Assembly (NCBI RefSeq): GCF_000163895.2
Contig: NC_016630.1
Span: 930,001-994,000, forward strand
Source: Filifactor alocis ATCC 35896
GTDB lineage: Bacteria > Bacillota > Clostridia > Peptostreptococcales > Filifactoraceae
DNA length: 64,000 nt
Reading direction: 5' to 3'
Position numbers and translations under genes: made by a program. Each line of letters opens with the position of its first letter. Position 1 is the stretch's first letter. The notes beneath the pieces are model-generated. The model was not told where the DNA came from. It did no database searches and saw only the letters and a list, made by a program, of their open reading frames with translations. Below, one piece after another: positions 62,167 to 64,000 of the stretch.

Positions 62167-62212
62167 CTTAAACGGAAAATTGTAATTCTCACCTAACAAT
62201 TTTCCGTTTAAG
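62167..62212. repeat. Perfect 17-bp inverted repeat at the 3' end of the surface protein gene
   Basis: CTTAAACGGAAAATTGT (62167-62183) is the reverse complement of ACAATTTTCCGTTTAAG (62196-62212) with a 12-base loop. It lies 62 bases downstream of the leftward surface-protein gene and could be its terminator, although the T-run is weak on both strands. Confidence 0.7.
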
Positions 62213-62274
62213 ATTGATTTCTATAAATTCCATGTCCGCTCTACATTTTCGATGTCAATATCTTCATAATTATA

Positions 62275-64000
62275 TTACGGTAACATTGCATCCCTTTTCA
62301 ACATCTTTAATTTCCCGATGGCCGGCCATTTGCTTATCATTTTTGCATCATAACTATCTCCGTGATCATCTTTCACTTCACCATCCCCAGGATTATAGTA
62401 TCTGTAATAAAAATAAAATCCACAGTCGTAATTACATGAATCATAGGAATCATAGGAATATGGTCCTATCATTTTCGGAATATGTCTATAGTCAAGCTCT
62501 TCTCTTGAATATCTGTCTCTTTCCACCTGAGTTCCATCATAATCTATCTGTCCGTCAGGAATACCGTCATAATCTGTATCAATTAATGTCGGATCAGATT
62601 CGTAGTCCCATACATTGATTGTTGTTTTACCTGTATATTTCTTTGGATTTATCTTGTATCGTTCAAGTAACAGTTTGATATATGGGTACATATTTCTTTG
62701 GATTTGGGTGCCAAGTTCCTCTTTATCCGTCAATCCATCTCCGTCACTATCATTCGTATCTGCTTCCTCAATCGATTTTGTGAGTTTAATAATTTGAAAA
62801 TCATCCAAATATACGACATCAAGCTCTTCAGATAGCGGAAGATTCGGATGGTTGATATTTTGGAATACATCGATACCGATTCGTCTGAGGAATTGATCGA
62901 TATCCATCACAAAATAAATTCCTTCCCATCGGATTGTTCCTTTGATGATTCTATTTTTGATATCTACATCAGTTGGAATAAGTTCTATCCCCTCTTCTTT
63001 TGAAAAAGTTGCAATAGATAATTTTCTTAAATCTCCCTTGTAAATTCCTTTACATTCGAAATTTAGTTCTAACGGGTATTTTAGAGTTTGATTTTCCTCA
63101 TTTCTTGTTGTCACTTTTATACCGTCACTTACGATTGCACGATTGTTTCCAACCAGTTGATGGTAGATAAGGTCTAAAGTGATATTTCGGTTGATATTTC
63201 CCTCTACTTCTCCTGTAATAGATGGAATAAAAGGATTTTCACTCTGATATAGACTATCTGTCATTGCCTGTTCTGTTGTAGTTTGTCTGATTCTTCTTTC
63301 ATCATCAGGTGTTTTCCCGTCTGTCATAGTTTTTGTCGGATCAAGTCCCATTAGTAATTCTTCGTCATCAGATAACGCATCATCGTCTGTATATTGAGTA
63401 GTTGGATTCGTCTTATATTTTGTTACTTCATCATAGTCGGATAACTCATCTCCATCTGTGTCTTCATCACTCGGATCTGTTTCCAACTCTTGTTCTTGTA
63501 AGTTGGTAAGTCCGTCATTATCGTAGTCTTCATCTGCATCGCTGATTTCATTATGGTCCGTGTCTTGTTGCAACGGATCCGTTCCTACCATGTATTCAAA
63601 TCCGTCCCTTAGTCCATCTCCATCGCTGTCTCTTCTGTTCGGATCCAGTCCGTTGTCCATTTTCCAATAGTCATCCATATACTCTCGAGAACTAATGAAT
63701 TCCGCTGTGACTGTGGTGTCATGAGCCGGCATAATAAAAACTGTGCTTTGGTTTTTCTTGTTTCGAAATGTTCCTCCGTTCGTGCTGAGCCATTCATTGA
63801 AGAAATGCCTATATTCATCGTATGCCTTTGCTTTAATCGGTACAACTGCTCCTTTCGGATATCGACCTTTTATTTTTGATATAATTTCTCCTCCTTGTGT
63901 CGATACTACTTGTAGTTGATATGTCAACGGTACTACTACACCCTGTTTCAACGATATTATCTTTTCAGTAAGTGTTGTTTCCTCACTGCTTCGGTTCTGT
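62275..64000 (-). CDS. Surface protein with InlB-type and calcium-repeat domains, 5' part outside the window
   Basis: At least 575 residues are present and the frame is open to the window edge, so the N-terminus lies beyond 64000. Residues near the right end resemble an InlB B-repeat (Listeria-Bacteroides repeat: TYQLQVVSTQGGEIISK, then GRYPKGAVVPIKAKAYDEY). Then come thrombospondin-3/dockerin-like calcium loops (DSDGDGLRDGFEYMVGTDP, DYDNDGLTNLQEQE, DTDGDELSDYDE) and, later, two more (DSDGDGLTDKEE, DTDYDGIPDG). The middle part is beta-rich. The C-terminus is Tyr/Asp-rich with two Cys (SCNYDCGFY) and has no sortase motif. It is probably an adhesin-like extracellular protein. Confidence 0.85.
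   Translation of the reverse strand, partial: QNRSSEETTLTEKIISLKQGVVVPLTYQLQVVSTQGGEIISKIKGRYPKGAVVPIKAKAYDEYRHFFNEWLSTNGGTFRNKKNQSTVFIMPAHDTTVTAEFISSREYMDDYWKMDNGLDPNRRDSDGDGLRDGFEYMVGTDPLQQDTDHNEISDADEDYDNDGLTNLQEQELETDPSDEDTDGDELSDYDEVTKYKTNPTTQYTDDDALSDDEELLMGLDPTKTMTDGKTPDDERRIRQTTTEQAMTDSLYQSENPFIPSITGEVEGNINRNITLDLIYHQLVGNNRAIVSDGIKVTTRNEENQTLKYPLELNFECKGIYKGDLRKLSIATFSKEEGIELIPTDVDIKNRIIKGTIRWEGIYFVMDIDQFLRRIGIDVFQNINHPNLPLSEELDVVYLDDFQIIKLTKSIEEADTNDSDGDGLTDKEELGTQIQRNMYPYIKLLLERYKINPKKYTGKTTINVWDYESDPTLIDTDYDGIPDGQIDYDGTQVERDRYSREELDYRHIPKMIGPYSYDSYDSCNYDCGFYFYYRYYNPGDGEVKDDHGDSYDAKMISKWPAIGKLKMLKRDAMLP

Noticed and set aside
1..64000. CRISPR arrays, tRNA genes, rRNA genes and insertion sequences
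   Set aside because: No regularly spaced repeats, no cloverleaf-like segments and no transposase motifs were seen on either strand.

Overview
The window is AT-rich DNA from a low-GC anaerobic Firmicute, most likely a clostridial amino-acid fermenter. The basis is the gene content: a complete glutamate-to-crotonyl-CoA set of the 2-hydroxyglutarate pathway with a biotin-dependent sodium pump, an F-type ATP synthase whose c subunits carry sodium-binding residues, T-box leaders, a large Gram-positive SRP RNA, a SpoIID-type protein and strong AGGAGG ribosome-binding sites. TTG or GTG starts are frequent. The species cannot be fixed from sequence reading alone.

Layout. 0.2-7.9 kb (minus): the atp operon, with two different c-subunit genes, one a double hairpin. 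8.4-9.2 kb: a secreted stalk-domain protein. 9.6-15.5 kb (plus): ruvC-ruvA-ruvB, a SpoIID/LytB-domain gene, then queA-tgt for queuosine. 15.6-17.4 kb: an accessory insert (orphan DNA methyltransferase and a GmhB-like phosphatase) that separates tgt from yajC. 18.0-21.1 kb: yajC, a gamma-class carbonic anhydrase-like gene and a fused secDF. 21.5-24.0 kb: a hemolysin III family gene, a DUF1836 regulator with a structured leader, a small membrane protein and a probable broken small gene. 24.1-33.5 kb (minus): gcdDCB-gctAB-gcdA followed by hgdCAB. 33.8-36.8 kb: a DUF2974 hydrolase-like gene and a DUF4153 membrane gene. 37.4-40.6 kb: a flavodiiron protein behind an acyl-CoA dehydrogenase/EtfA/rubredoxin triple fusion. 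41.3-47.5 kb: mgtE flanked by two clusters of DnaA boxes, htrA, a walJ-like gene, and serS under a serine T-box. 47.9-50.7 kb: metQ and an M20 amidohydrolase behind a methionine-type T-box. 50.7-53.8 kb: a lipoprotein, the SRP RNA and a CcdA-TlpA fusion. 54.2-58.5 kb: an ABC transporter operon with a large surface protein. 58.9-62.0 kb (plus): an SNF symporter and a MATE transporter with a riboswitch-like leader. 62.3-64.0 kb: the 3' part of a calcium-repeat surface protein cut by the window edge.

How it fits together. HgdABC dehydrates 2-hydroxyglutaryl-CoA made by GctAB, and GcdABCD decarboxylates glutaconyl-CoA while exporting sodium. The ATP synthase c subunits have the sodium-site residues, so the sodium gradient can make ATP or drive symporters such as the SNF protein. 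The crotonyl-CoA produced is reduced by acyl-CoA dehydrogenase/Etf systems. The fused dehydrogenase next to the flavodiiron protein suggests a branch that passes electrons through rubredoxin to oxygen or nitric oxide.

Most notable items: the c-subunit pair with one lost carboxylate, the triple-fusion dehydrogenase with the flavodiiron protein, the HgdB protein lacking usual cluster cysteines, the structured leader before the MATE gene, the DnaA-box clusters around mgtE, and the methionine T-box controlling an amidohydrolase plus an orphan MetQ.
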